Source: Planctomycetota bacterium (lineage in GTDB: Bacteria; Planctomycetota; UBA1135; JACQFD01). From it: DNA of 64,000 bases. Under the pieces are notes generated by a model. The model made no database searches and was not told where the DNA came from. It was given only the letters and a program-made list of their open reading frames with translations. The stretch is taken from the NCBI GenBank assembly GCA_016792805.1, contig JAEUHX010000066.1, positions 1 to 64,000 of the forward strand, read 5' to 3'. The translations under genes and the position numbers were made by a program. This document shows positions 26,112 through 34,916 of the stretch, piece by piece; position 1 is the first letter of the stretch; each line of letters begins with the position of its first letter.

Positions 26112-28016
26112 GTGGCCCCTGACACGCCCCCGTCTTCGAGCACTACCTCCACGTCCAACGACGATCGAGGTCGGCGGGGTACGCGCATGGACGGCTTCGA
26201 GCTCTCGATCGAGCAGGTGAGCCGCTGCTTGTCGGAGTACGAGGTGCTGCGGGTCGTCGGCCAGGGCGCCATGGGCGTCGTTTACGAGGCGACGCACCGG
26301 CCGCTTCAGCGGCGCGTGGCGCTGAAGGTGTTGCCTCCCGGCCTCGCCGTGCGCGAGACGACGATCCTGCGCTTCCTGCGCGAGGCCGAAGTCGTGGCGC
26401 GCATTCAGCACGAGAACATCGTGCCGATTTATGACGTCGGCTCGCGCTCGGGGCTCCATTACATCGCAATGCGGTTCGTGCCCGGCGTCTCGCTCGACCG
26501 CGCGGTCGCGGCGGCGCCGCTCTCCCCGCGCGAGGTAGCACAAATCGGCGCGGCGGTCGCGCGGGCGCTCGCGTGCGCGCACGGGCACGGCGTGGTTCAC
26601 CGAGATGTAAAACCCGCAAATATTCTGCGGGAGCCCGACGGGCGCGTGGTTCTTACAGATTTCGGGCTCGCGCGCGTCGACGGCAGCGGCTCGATGACGG
26701 AGTCGGGCGCCCTGGTCGGCACGCCGAGCTACATGAGTCCCGAGCAGGTCTCGGGCGAGCGCGATTCGGTCGACGGGCGCTCGGATCTGTATTCACTCGG
26801 AGCGACGCTGTTCGAATTGTTGACGGGCAAGCCGCCGCACCAGGAATCGACGACGGCGGCGACGCTGCGCTCGATCCTCGAGCGGCCGACCCCGCGCGTG
26901 CGCAGGCTGCGCCCCGACTGCCCGCCCGAGCTGGAAGTGATTTTGGACAAGGCGATGCGCAAGGACCCGGGCGGTCGCTATGCGAACGCCACGGCGCTCG
27001 GAGAGGATTTGGAGCGGTTTCTTGAGGGGAAGCCGATTCTCGGGCGGCGCGAGGCGTGGTGGCTGCGGGCCGGAAGATTTGTGAGTAATCATCGCGGCGT
27101 GTTCATCGCCGCGGCGATCGCAGCGGCGCTCGGCGTCGGCGCTATGTTCGCGCTCGATCTCGCGGGGCGGCGCACCGGCGATATGTTGATTGCGGAGGCG
27201 TACGCGGCGATGGACGAAGCGCGTCCGGCGCCCGGCGCGTCGCCCGAGTCGAGCGATTCGGTGAAGAAGGTGCTGTCGCTGCTGGACAAGGCCCATCAAG
27301 TGCGCTCGACGCGGCTCCGCGCCTGTTACGCCCGCGCGGAGTTTTATTTGCGTCTTGGGCTCACGCCATTCTTGACCTCGGCGATGGCCGACACGGCGGA
27401 GATCCTGGCGTCGGATCCCGAGAATCTCGACGCGCTGCTGCTCCGCGGAAGAGTGGCATTCAAGCTGGGCGAGTTCGACGAGTCGGGCTCGTGCGCGAAG
27501 CGCGCACAGGCGATTGCGCCGAGCGATCCACGCGTGCTGACGCTGGCGGCGCGCCTCGTGGCGGAGCTCGGCAAATCGTACGATTCCGAAGGGCTGATCT
27601 CGGAAGCGCGAAGCCAATGGACGCTCGCGAGAGACTGGCTGCGCACGGCCCTTGAGAACGATTCGAAATTCTCGGAAGCCGCGCTCGAGCTCGGCACCGT
27701 CTATTTGTTACTCGGCGATCGCGCGTCCGCCCGCGAATGGTTCGACAAGGCGATCGCGCTCGATCCGAAGAGCGGCGAAGCGCACCACCGGCTCGCGAAG
27801 TTCGAGGAGGAGGGCGGCGATACGCGCGCGGCGAACATGCAGGCGGAGTTCGCCCACGCGCTGAACCCATTCTTGAGCATCAGCCGCACGTCGCCGAATC
27901 TCACCGATGAGCTGAGCCGCTCGGTCGGACGGTTCGCGGAGAGCTTCCGGACCGTACTCGATCGGCCGACGTCAAAGCCGGCAGCGAGCCAGCCGAAGCC
28001 ACTGCGCCCGCTGTAG
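26112..28016 (+). CDS. Membrane Ser/Thr protein kinase (PknB-like) with C-terminal TPRs
   Basis: 634 residues. GTG 26112 has GAAGG six bases upstream; ATG 26187 is an alternative. The kinase domain is intact: P-loop VGQGAMGVVYEA (about 49-60), catalytic Lys in VALKVLPP (about 72), HRDVKPANIL (163), DFGLA (183), GTPSYMSPEQ. A TM segment (VFIAAAIAAALGVGAMFAL, near 320-340) separates it from a TPR-rich domain (about 380-600) that would face the periplasm. Hanks-type kinases of this layout are abundant in planctomycetes, myxobacteria and acidobacteria. The substrate is unknown. Confidence 0.9.
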   Translation: MAPDTPPSSSTTSTSNDDRGRRGTRMDGFELSIEQVSRCLSEYEVLRVVGQGAMGVVYEATHRPLQRRVALKVLPPGLAVRETTILRFLREAEVVARIQHENIVPIYDVGSRSGLHYIAMRFVPGVSLDRAVAAAPLSPREVAQIGAAVARALACAHGHGVVHRDVKPANILREPDGRVVLTDFGLARVDGSGSMTESGALVGTPSYMSPEQVSGERDSVDGRSDLYSLGATLFELLTGKPPHQESTTAATLRSILERPTPRVRRLRPDCPPELEVILDKAMRKDPGGRYANATALGEDLERFLEGKPILGRREAWWLRAGRFVSNHRGVFIAAAIAAALGVGAMFALDLAGRRTGDMLIAEAYAAMDEARPAPGASPESSDSVKKVLSLLDKAHQVRSTRLRACYARAEFYLRLGLTPFLTSAMADTAEILASDPENLDALLLRGRVAFKLGEFDESGSCAKRAQAIAPSDPRVLTLAARLVAELGKSYDSEGLISEARSQWTLARDWLRTALENDSKFSEAALELGTVYLLLGDRASAREWFDKAIALDPKSGEAHHRLAKFEEEGGDTRAANMQAEFAHALNPFLSISRTSPNLTDELSRSVGRFAESFRTVLDRPTSKPAASQPKPLRPL

Positions 28017-28020
28017 TCTG

Positions 28021-28068
28021 TTCTGGGGTTGCCTGCTCTGGGCGAAGTCGGGCGCAAGCACCCCAGAA
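28021..28068. terminator. Possible stem-loop between convergent genes
   Basis: TTCTGGGGT (28021-28029) and ACCCCAGAA (28060-28068) are a perfect 9-bp inverted repeat separated by 30 bases, just after the kinase stop and before the end of the convergent Fic gene. There is no strong T run, so this is a weak terminator call. Confidence 0.3.
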
Positions 28069-28121
28069 AACGACGGAGATCGCGCCGGTTGTCCGCGGGA
28101 GTGCATTGGTTCCCAAGAAGC

Positions 28122-29276
28122 CTACAGCTCAGCCGCCAGCTTATCGACGTACTTCCGATAACTAAACACTCGCCCACGCTGCCTATTTGTAATTTCAGAA
28201 ACGACGCCAATTCTCTCCAGGTGGGCGAGCGTTTTATTGACAGTAGCCGGTGTGAGACCCGTGGCCTTCACCAGCGCAGTAGATGTTGAGATGGGCTGGC
28301 GCTGAAGAGCGAGGTGGATCGTGTGTGCCGAAGACGCTGCGCGCCCGAGTTCAGCGATCAGTGATCGATCCGAGTTCACAATCTCAAGCAGCGCGTTCGC
28401 CAACACGGCTCCTTGGCTCGCAATTGTTTCGATCCCTTCCGCAAAGAAATCGAGCCAGCGCTCCCAATCGCCGTTCAATCGAACTTCATTGAGCAGTTCG
28501 TAGTACAACGCGCGGTGAGTTTTGAAGTACAAGCTTGGATAGAGCATCGGCTCGCGAAGCACACCGTCCGCTACGAGCCCGAGCACGATGAGCAGGCGAC
28601 CAAGGCGCCCATTGCCATCGAGGAACGGATGAATGGTCTCGAATTGAACATGGACGAGTGCCGCTTTGGTGAGAGGCGGGATGGGCTCTGGCTTGTCATT
28701 CAGGAACCTCTCGAGCGCAGCGAGACAGTCGGGAACGTCCTCCGCTGGCGGCGGGACGAAGGCAGCATTGCCGGGCCGGGTTCCGCCGATCCAAACTTGC
28801 GAGCGCCGAAGCTCTCCAGGGGTTTTGCTGGCGCTATTCGAGTGCGCCATCAGCACCTCGTGCATGTCTCTCATCAGCCGGACGCATATCGGGAGCCCAC
28901 CGCGGAGCCTTTCGAGTCCGCATTCGAGGGCGGCCACACACCGGCTCACTTCCCGGGCATCCTCGACGGGAACGCCAGGCTGCTCGTCGGCCTCGTAGAG
29001 CAGCAAATCTGCCAGCGACGATTGTGTCCCTTCAATCTGCGAGGACAGCACGGCCTCCTTTCGCACGAAGCTGTAGAGCAGGAGCGCCGCGTTCGGGAGC
29101 AATGCAGTGACGGCGTCAAGCCGCCCGAGGGCGACAAGTGCGGAATCGAAACGACGGCGCAGGGCAGGCGTCCACTCGATGGGCGGGACCGGCGGCAACG
29201 GAGCGGGCACGAACGCCTGGAACGGTTCGCCCGGAGCGGAGATGGTCTGGTAGCGACCGGGGGCAGAACGATGCAT
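28122..29276 (-). CDS. Fic family protein (AMP transferase-like) with N-terminal inhibitory helix and C-terminal winged helix
   Basis: 384 residues. The Fic active-site loop HPFLDGNGRLGR is intact (about 216-227) with its catalytic His, implying AMPylation or a related NMP transfer. An SSQIEG motif at about 78-83 matches the (S/T)xxxE(G/N) autoinhibition motif of class II Fic proteins. The C terminus (about 315-375: ISTSTALVKATGLTPATVNKTLAHLERIGVV) is a winged helix-turn-helix. No antitoxin gene is adjacent, as expected when the inhibitor is built in. A perfect palindrome lies just upstream of the start and may be its own operator. Confidence 0.92.
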   Translation of the reverse strand: MHRSAPGRYQTISAPGEPFQAFVPAPLPPVPPIEWTPALRRRFDSALVALGRLDAVTALLPNAALLLYSFVRKEAVLSSQIEGTQSSLADLLLYEADEQPGVPVEDAREVSRCVAALECGLERLRGGLPICVRLMRDMHEVLMAHSNSASKTPGELRRSQVWIGGTRPGNAAFVPPPAEDVPDCLAALERFLNDKPEPIPPLTKAALVHVQFETIHPFLDGNGRLGRLLIVLGLVADGVLREPMLYPSLYFKTHRALYYELLNEVRLNGDWERWLDFFAEGIETIASQGAVLANALLEIVNSDRSLIAELGRAASSAHTIHLALQRQPISTSTALVKATGLTPATVNKTLAHLERIGVVSEITNRQRGRVFSYRKYVDKLAAEL

Positions 29277-29284
29277 GGGTGACC

Positions 29285-29319
29285 GAACCTAAAATAGCGG
29301 GTTTCGTTATTTTAGGTTC
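29285..29319. promoter_or_regulatory. Operator-like palindrome upstream of the Fic gene
   Basis: GAACCTAAAATA (29285-29296) and TATTTTAGGTTC (29308-29319) form a perfect 12-bp inverted repeat with an 11-base spacer, nine bases upstream of the Fic ATG on the minus strand. It is strikingly AT-rich for this DNA. The winged helix of the Fic protein is the obvious candidate ligand. Confidence 0.75.
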
Positions 29320-29475
29320 ATGGATTTGCGTAAACCAACGACTGGGGCTCGTTGAATCCGTGTCCCTCCCCAAAAGAACCTGCCGCCCATTGGAAGGCAG
29401 AATCCGAACCGGCGAGCCCGAGTTCCTCGATGTTGATGGCGACCGCAGGTCGCACTCGTCCAACCCCCGGGATGC

Positions 29476-29509
29476 AAACAAAAAGGCCCGGGACACGTAT
29501 CCCGGGCCT
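29476..29509 (-). terminator. Rho-independent terminator for the gene ending at 29558
   Basis: AGGCCCGGGA (29484-29493), loop CACGTA, TCCCGGGCCT (29500-29509). Read on the minus strand, the 10-bp stem is followed by TTTTTGTTT (complement of 29476-29484). It lies 49 bases past the stop codon. Confidence 0.85.
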
Positions 29510-29557
29510 GCACGATCTATCCGAAACTGACCAGCGAGTGGGCCGAGTACCCGAAGG

Positions 29558-31522
29558 TCAGAAGATCGCGCGGGACTCCATCGAGATCCCCTCGCGGCTC
29601 AGCGTGATGCGAACCGCCTGGGGCCTCATGTACTTGAGCACCGTCTCCACTTGCGGGAGACGTTCGAAGTCGACGGATTCGACCGACATTCCGACGGTCA
29701 CCTCGCGGCGGGAATCGGTACCCGGGCGGGACGGAGCGCCAGCACCCTCAGCCGGCTCCCCGTCCACGCCCGGGACCTCGCTTTCGTTTTCGAGCTCCGC
29801 CAGATCGGAGAAGTGGGGACCCAAAAAGGCCGCAATCTCCGCAACGTTGCCATAGGTAAAGCTCACAAGTCGCGGAACGTCAAGCCACAGAACTCCGGTG
29901 GTCGGGCCCGTGGCGACGCTTGCAACAGTTTGGGTGTAGTCAGCCCGATCCGAGAGCCGCTCGCTTGCCGGCTCGGCTCGGAAGCTGAGGTAACGTCGCG
30001 CCGCCGGAACCGACGAGCTGACTACGAGAACGTCTTCGGAGACGAGAAGGGTCGGCGTCACCGGCCCCTGGCCTCGCATGTACACCAATCGCGTCGACTT
30101 ATCCTGGATGTCGCGCAGCTGACCCTTGCGATCCTTGGCGGCGACGCGCCGCATCGCCACCTCCGAACGTGCCATGAGGTCTTGCGCTGCCGCCGCATCC
30201 TTGGCACGCACGAGAAGATACACATCAGGGATGATCCCCGCCTCGGGCATCGCAACCGCCACCGCCGCCTCATCTCCGAGGAGCGGCGCCACATCGGCGA
30301 AACTCGAACCGAGCTGCGCTCGCATCTCGGACATTTGTGTGTCGAAGCTCGGCTCATTCGCATCGCCAAATTGTGACACGAGCTTCTTCAGCGCCTCAAA
30401 GCTTGCCACGCCATCGAGAGCCATCTGTAGCGTCATGAGCGTGCGCTTCGGCAGCACCGACGCAAGTGTAAACTTCTTCGGCTCCTTTGCCGTGAAGAGC
30501 GCAAGCATCCCTTCGGCCGGCTCGGTGCGCACCTCGAGGCGGTGCCGCACAAGATCACCCTCCGGCGCCGACGAGAATCCCGCCCAGCGAAGCTTCTCAA
30601 GCCCGAGCGAGCGCATTCCCGTCTCAATGGTTTCTGTATCCATCGTGCTCAGCAGAGCCGGACCATCGATGTATGCCCACACCGCGTTGGAGCGACCGCC
30701 GAGCAATGTGCGCGCCTCGTGGTAGGCGGGCAGGCTCGCGAGCGGAGCGGCCTCCGCGGGCCCGAGGAGCGCTCCCATCGACATCGCCGAGGGCATCGCC
30801 ATCAGCACCTGCGAGCCGCGGCGCGCGACGCGAATCACCGAGGGATCGTCCCCGACGGGCATCTCACTCCCGCCGAATTCAAAATAGCTCTGCCCGTCGA
30901 GGGCAACGCGCCGCGCAGTGTGCTCGCCGAACTGCTTGCGCAGCGACTCCGCCAGCTTTCGGAGACCCTGCTCCAGCTCTTCGGGAGTGCCCGTGAAGCC
31001 GGCCGACGCAAACATCTCGCCGTCGGACTCCGCCTCTTCGGAGTTTGGTGCAAGGGGCGCACGGAGTGCCACAGAAAGATGCCCACTCAATCCACGCGCG
31101 GCGCTGAAGACCGCGTCGAGAACCTCCTTGGGAATCTCGGGGTTCTCCGCCTCCACGCGCTGGCGGACCTGCTCGAGGAAACCGCTGGAAAGCGCGTTCG
31201 ACAGATCGGAGCCCTCGCGAATGCACGCCTTCACCTCGGGATCGTCCATCAGGCGCGCCACTGCGGTTTTTTTGTATTCAGCGCTGAGCCCCGCAAGGTC
31301 GTCGCAATGGAGGTACATCAGCACGTTCGACACCTGTCGGGCGAGCCAATCCTGAGGGGCGCGCGTCGGAGTCTGTGGCGTCGCAGGAGGCGCGGCCACG
31401 ACCGGCCCCTGCTTCCATTCAGAATGCCCCGATCCGGGACGGATCAGGTTCGCCGAGGGCGCCCCAGGCGCCGCCGGCGAGTGCCAGCCACAGAGTCCAC
31501 AGAGTGTGAGTGCAAGCTTCAT
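29558..31522 (-). CDS. Secreted protein of unknown function (DUF3352-like)
   Basis: 654 residues from the ATG at 31522, which gives a short signal sequence (MKLALTLCGLCG); the frame opens at 31675 but that part is not protein-like. The body alternates strands and helices with repeated modules such as LLVRAKDAAAAQDLMARSE and LLVSEDVLVVSSSVPAARRY, vaguely like DUF3352, whose function is unknown. No enzyme motifs are seen. A strong terminator follows. It starts 180 bases after the end of the sigma-54 regulator gene, so an independent promoter is likely. Confidence 0.65.
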   Translation of the reverse strand: MKLALTLCGLCGWHSPAAPGAPSANLIRPGSGHSEWKQGPVVAAPPATPQTPTRAPQDWLARQVSNVLMYLHCDDLAGLSAEYKKTAVARLMDDPEVKACIREGSDLSNALSSGFLEQVRQRVEAENPEIPKEVLDAVFSAARGLSGHLSVALRAPLAPNSEEAESDGEMFASAGFTGTPEELEQGLRKLAESLRKQFGEHTARRVALDGQSYFEFGGSEMPVGDDPSVIRVARRGSQVLMAMPSAMSMGALLGPAEAAPLASLPAYHEARTLLGGRSNAVWAYIDGPALLSTMDTETIETGMRSLGLEKLRWAGFSSAPEGDLVRHRLEVRTEPAEGMLALFTAKEPKKFTLASVLPKRTLMTLQMALDGVASFEALKKLVSQFGDANEPSFDTQMSEMRAQLGSSFADVAPLLGDEAAVAVAMPEAGIIPDVYLLVRAKDAAAAQDLMARSEVAMRRVAAKDRKGQLRDIQDKSTRLVYMRGQGPVTPTLLVSEDVLVVSSSVPAARRYLSFRAEPASERLSDRADYTQTVASVATGPTTGVLWLDVPRLVSFTYGNVAEIAAFLGPHFSDLAELENESEVPGVDGEPAEGAGAPSRPGTDSRREVTVGMSVESVDFERLPQVETVLKYMRPQAVRITLSREGISMESRAIF

Positions 31523-31702
31523 AGCGGGTGTGCGGGTGCCGGGCGTGCGCTCGGCAGTTCGGGCAGTCGAGGATGTCTGCGCGACGCATCTCCCTAGACA
31601 ATGGGCGTGCCAAGGGACGGAATGTCCACAAATCTCCGTTTTCCCTGGGAGAACGGCTCCTGCCGCCCCCAACACGCTCTCACGAAGCTGTGCCGATCTC
31701 GC

Positions 31703-33367
31703 TCAGCGGGCTGGATCGGCGCCGCCAGGAGCCCCTGGCCGCTCGACCGTATCGGGATTGATCCCAAGCGCCTCGAGGCGCGAATAGAACGTCCTCCGAG
31801 GGATCCCAAGGACGCGCGCCGCCTCCGATCGATTGCCTCCGGTGCGCCGCAGCGTGGCGCGAATGAGCGCCGACTCGACCTCCTCGGCCGACTTCCCCAC
31901 GAGCGACTCGATCGCCGCGTCGGGCCCCGTGATCGCAATCGAACCCGATCGCGGCGCATCGACGAGGTCGGGCGTAATCTCCTCGCCGGAAAGGGCCACA
32001 AGGCGCATCACCTCGTTCTCGAGCTCGCGCACGTTGCCCGGCCAATCGCGCGACACGAGCCGCGCCATGGCCTCTCGCGAGATCCCTTTGGGGCGCGCGC
32101 CGCTCGCCGCCGACGCGCGCTCGAGGAACGCCTGCACCAGCTCGGGAATGCTCTCGCGCTGCTCGCGCAGCGGCGGCAGCGCGATCTCGACGACGCGCAG
32201 ACGAAAATACAAATCTTGCCGGAACTGCTCCCTCGCGACGAGCTCTTCGAGCGGGCGATGGGTGGCGCTCAGCACGCGGACGTTGACCTGGATCTCGTCG
32301 GTGCCGCCGACGCGCCGAATGCGCTGGTCTTGTAAGAATCGCAGGAGCTTCGCCTGGAGCGGCAGCGTCATCTCGGCGATCTCGTCGAGGAAGAGCGTGC
32401 CGCCGTGGGCGATCTCCACGAGCCCTTTGCGGTCCTCCTGGGCACCCGTGTAGGCACCGCGCTTCACTCCGAAAAGTTCACTCTCGAGAAGACCTTCCGA
32501 AATGGCGCCACAATTGACCGCAACAAATGGCGCCGCCTTGCGCGGGCCATTGGCGTGGATGGCGCGCGCGATCAGCTCCTTGCCGGTGCCGCTCTCGCCG
32601 CGGATCAGCACGGGGTAGTCGCCCTCGCTCACGCGCTCCACAAGACGCAACACTTCCAGCATCCGCTGCCCGCGCCCGACGATCCGGCTGAAATCGCCGC
32701 GCAGTGGCTGCTCCGGCTTGGCGGCCGCCTCGCGCTGCAGCCGGTCGAGCTCGGCGAGTGCCCGCGCGGCGCGATCCTCGAGCTGCCTGTTCGCCTCCTC
32801 GAGACGGCGCCGCACCTCGGCGTTCTCCTCGTGAAGGCGCGCGTTCTCCAGCGCAATCGCCGCGTGGGAGGCGTAGGCCTCGAGGAACTCGCGGTCGGCA
32901 TCGGTGAACCGGCCGCGCTGAAATCGGTTATCGAGACAGAGTGCACCAATCGTGCGGTTGCGAAGCCGAAGCGGAACGCACAAAACACTGCGAAGCTTCA
33001 AATCGACGACGGAGCGCGCCGCGGATAATTGAGCATCAGCGGCGGCATCGTCCGCCAGGATCGCAACGCCCGTCTGCAGCACGCGGTTCACAATCGAGGA
33101 GGAAATCTTCTCGAGAGCGCGGCGCACATCCTCGCGGTCGACGTTGCGCGCCGACGGCACGTCGAGCTTGCCGTCGCGGTCGACCACCACAAATCCGCGC
33201 TCGGCGCCCAGCAGGTCGACGGCGCGATCCACAATAAAATCGAGCAGCGGCTTCAGCGACCGCTCGGAGTTCAGCGCTCGGCTCGCCTCCAGAAGCGCGA
33301 TGAGGCGCTTGGGATCGGGACCCTCCGAGTCGTCGCGCTGGAGGAGCTTCTTGAAGACGTTGGTCAC
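31703..33367 (-). CDS. GAF-domain sigma-54-dependent transcriptional activator (Fis-type HTH)
   Basis: 554 residues from GTG 33367. GAF sensor (about 20-180), short coiled coil (about 180-220), AAA+ sigma-54 interaction domain (Walker A GESGTGKE at about 257-264; GAYTGA at about 304-309, a variant of GAFTGA that contacts sigma-54; Walker B GGTLFLDEIAEM), then a Fis-type HTH (NRSEAARVLGIPRRTFYSRL). It therefore probably activates sigma-54 promoters in response to a small ligand or redox signal. It overlaps the upstream TIGR02757 gene by four bases (GTGA), so expression is coupled. Confidence 0.92.
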   Translation of the reverse strand: MTNVFKKLLQRDDSEGPDPKRLIALLEASRALNSERSLKPLLDFIVDRAVDLLGAERGFVVVDRDGKLDVPSARNVDREDVRRALEKISSSIVNRVLQTGVAILADDAAADAQLSAARSVVDLKLRSVLCVPLRLRNRTIGALCLDNRFQRGRFTDADREFLEAYASHAAIALENARLHEENAEVRRRLEEANRQLEDRAARALAELDRLQREAAAKPEQPLRGDFSRIVGRGQRMLEVLRLVERVSEGDYPVLIRGESGTGKELIARAIHANGPRKAAPFVAVNCGAISEGLLESELFGVKRGAYTGAQEDRKGLVEIAHGGTLFLDEIAEMTLPLQAKLLRFLQDQRIRRVGGTDEIQVNVRVLSATHRPLEELVAREQFRQDLYFRLRVVEIALPPLREQRESIPELVQAFLERASAASGARPKGISREAMARLVSRDWPGNVRELENEVMRLVALSGEEITPDLVDAPRSGSIAITGPDAAIESLVGKSAEEVESALIRATLRRTGGNRSEAARVLGIPRRTFYSRLEALGINPDTVERPGAPGGADPAR

Positions 33368-34212
33368 GGCCGGCGCGCGGCGCGCAAACGGAGCGGCGCC
33401 TGGTTCTGCGGAACCCGAAGAATGCCGAGTCGAGACAGCGCGAAGTCAAAACGCACGGGGTCGTTGCGATCGTAGCGCGCGAGCGCCGCCGTGACCTCCT
33501 CGGCATTGCTCCAGGTGGCGTAGGGGCTTCGGCTCAACCCATTGGCGTATGCGATACGGGAGGTGTGCGTGTCGAGCGGCATCACGAGCTCCCGCGTCGT
33601 GAGCGTCGTCCAGAGGCCGAGGTCGACGCCATCGGCGGGCCGAACGAGCCAACGCAACACCATGCAGAGCCGCTTGCACGCCGAGCCCGACTCCGGGTCG
33701 GGCAGGAAGAAGCGAGCGCCGGGGGCGCGCTCGACGAGCTGCGGCTCGAGCTCGAGCGCGCGGCGCACGAAGGAGGAGAGCCGCTCGCGCAGCGGTGCCC
33801 CTGGCGGCGGCCCGGCGGCAAAGAAGCCTTCGACGCTTCCGAACTCGCTGAGCATGCGCCGCAGAAGAGTCAGAAAAACCGCCAGATCGCGGTGATCGTT
33901 GAAGCGGTGGCGAAATCCGGAAAGGTGGGTTCCCGCGCGTGCGCAGGTGAGCGATTCGATGGCCGCGGCCGGCGACGGGTGGATCTGTGAAAGCCCCGCC
34001 AAGACGCGCTCGACACTCGCCTGGATCTGCTTCACATTTCCGTAGGCGAGGGCCGCCGCGAGGAATGCCACGATTTCGCGATCGGCGCGCGATGAGTAAC
34101 GATGCGGAAAGATCACAGGATCCGATGCCAGGTAGCCGCTGCCGAAACGCGCCGCCGCCGCTTCGAGGCGTGCGCACAAATCCGCGGGACGGCGTCGGCG
34201 CGACCGCTTCAC
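33364..34212 (-). CDS. TIGR02757 (DUF2400) family protein
   Basis: 282 residues from GTG 34212, which overlaps the stop of the NifU-like gene (GTGA). Family signatures: PVIFPHRYSSRADREIVAFL and AALAYGNVKQI near the N terminus, SGFRHRFNDHRDL in the middle, and MPLDTHTSRIAYANGLS near the end. The family is widespread but of unknown function; the helix-rich C-terminal part resembles HhH-type DNA glycosylase folds, so a nucleic-acid role is conceivable. It sits in a coupled trio with a NifU-like scaffold and a sigma-54 activator. Confidence 0.88.
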   Translation of the reverse strand: MKRSRRRRPADLCARLEAAAARFGSGYLASDPVIFPHRYSSRADREIVAFLAAALAYGNVKQIQASVERVLAGLSQIHPSPAAAIESLTCARAGTHLSGFRHRFNDHRDLAVFLTLLRRMLSEFGSVEGFFAAGPPPGAPLRERLSSFVRRALELEPQLVERAPGARFFLPDPESGSACKRLCMVLRWLVRPADGVDLGLWTTLTTRELVMPLDTHTSRIAYANGLSRSPYATWSNAEEVTAALARYDRNDPVRFDFALSRLGILRVPQNQAPLRLRAARRP

Positions 34213-34580
34213 CGCTGCGCCTCGTGGAGCGCCATGTCGAGGGCGCGTGCCACCATGGCGACGGCATGGCGGCGCGGCGCCGGCAAGCCCCCTTCGCGAT
34301 CGACGGCGGCCGCGATGTCGAGAGCGCGCGCCTCGTCGACGGTCATCCCCCGAAGGCAACTCATCACGAGCGAGGCCACGGCAATCACGCTCGAGCAGCC
34401 GTGCGCGAGAAATCCGGCCTCGGCGATGCGCCCATCGGCGAGGCGCACCTCAACCTCCAGCAGGTCGTCGCAAACGGGATTCTCGCTGCGCCCGCGCCCG
34501 CTGGCGTGCGCCAGCCGCCCCGCACAGCGCGGGCGCCGGAAATGCTCCTCGAGCGAAGGCGGTAAGCCACGGGATTCCAT
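34209..34580 (-). CDS. Short IscU/SufU/NifU-like Fe-S scaffold homologue lacking the third Cys
   Basis: 123 residues from ATG 34580. The fold signature is clear: LEEHFRRPRCAGRL near the N terminus, NPVCDDLLEVEVRL (first Cys, followed by DD rather than GD), EAGFLAHGCSSVIAVASLV (second Cys). Where IscU/SufU carry the third ligand (K-C-A), this protein reads PRRHAVAM, so that Cys is gone. It may be a divergent scaffold, a carrier with altered ligands, or a repurposed homologue. It is translationally coupled to the next two genes. Confidence 0.8.
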   Translation of the reverse strand: MESRGLPPSLEEHFRRPRCAGRLAHASGRGRSENPVCDDLLEVEVRLADGRIAEAGFLAHGCSSVIAVASLVMSCLRGMTVDEARALDIAAAVDREGGLPAPRRHAVAMVARALDMALHEAQR

Positions 34581-34916
34581 CGAGTTGCGTGGATTGTAGG
34601 CCCGCCGATGGCCCTTGCCGGTGGCAGCCCGGAAAACCCTTCCGCCGCTTTGGAGAGTTCGACGACCCCTCGTACCTTCCCATGTCGAAAGCACGCCGGG
34701 ACACGTGCAATCGACCGCAGGGGATCGACCGCCCTCTGCGTGCTCGACGGAACGGGACATCCGGCGGGCAACGTGCGTGATGGGGTCGCTGGCAGCTCGG
34801 AATTCGTGCCTCGGGCAACGAGGCAAGTACCTCTTCGGGATCGACCTCCGCCGGGCTGTCAGCGGCCCCGCTTTTTTGTTGCTTCAAGAAGCGACAAAAA
34901 GGCGGGGGCGCGGCGG
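34581..34916. other. Intergenic region between lysA and the NifU-like gene
   Basis: 336 bases without a convincing gene. The left part must contain the promoter for the minus-strand NifU-like operon. The right end holds a long stem-loop just past lysA. Nothing else is recognisable. Confidence 0.5.
34865..34909 (-). terminator. Long stem-loop after lysA
   Basis: GCCCCGCTTTTTTGTTGCTT and its near-complement (34888-34909) pair over about 20 bp, with G-U pairs and a CAAG loop. It starts eight bases after the lysA stop. U-rich stretches sit in the stem rather than after it, so it may terminate or stabilise the 3' end. Confidence 0.55.
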
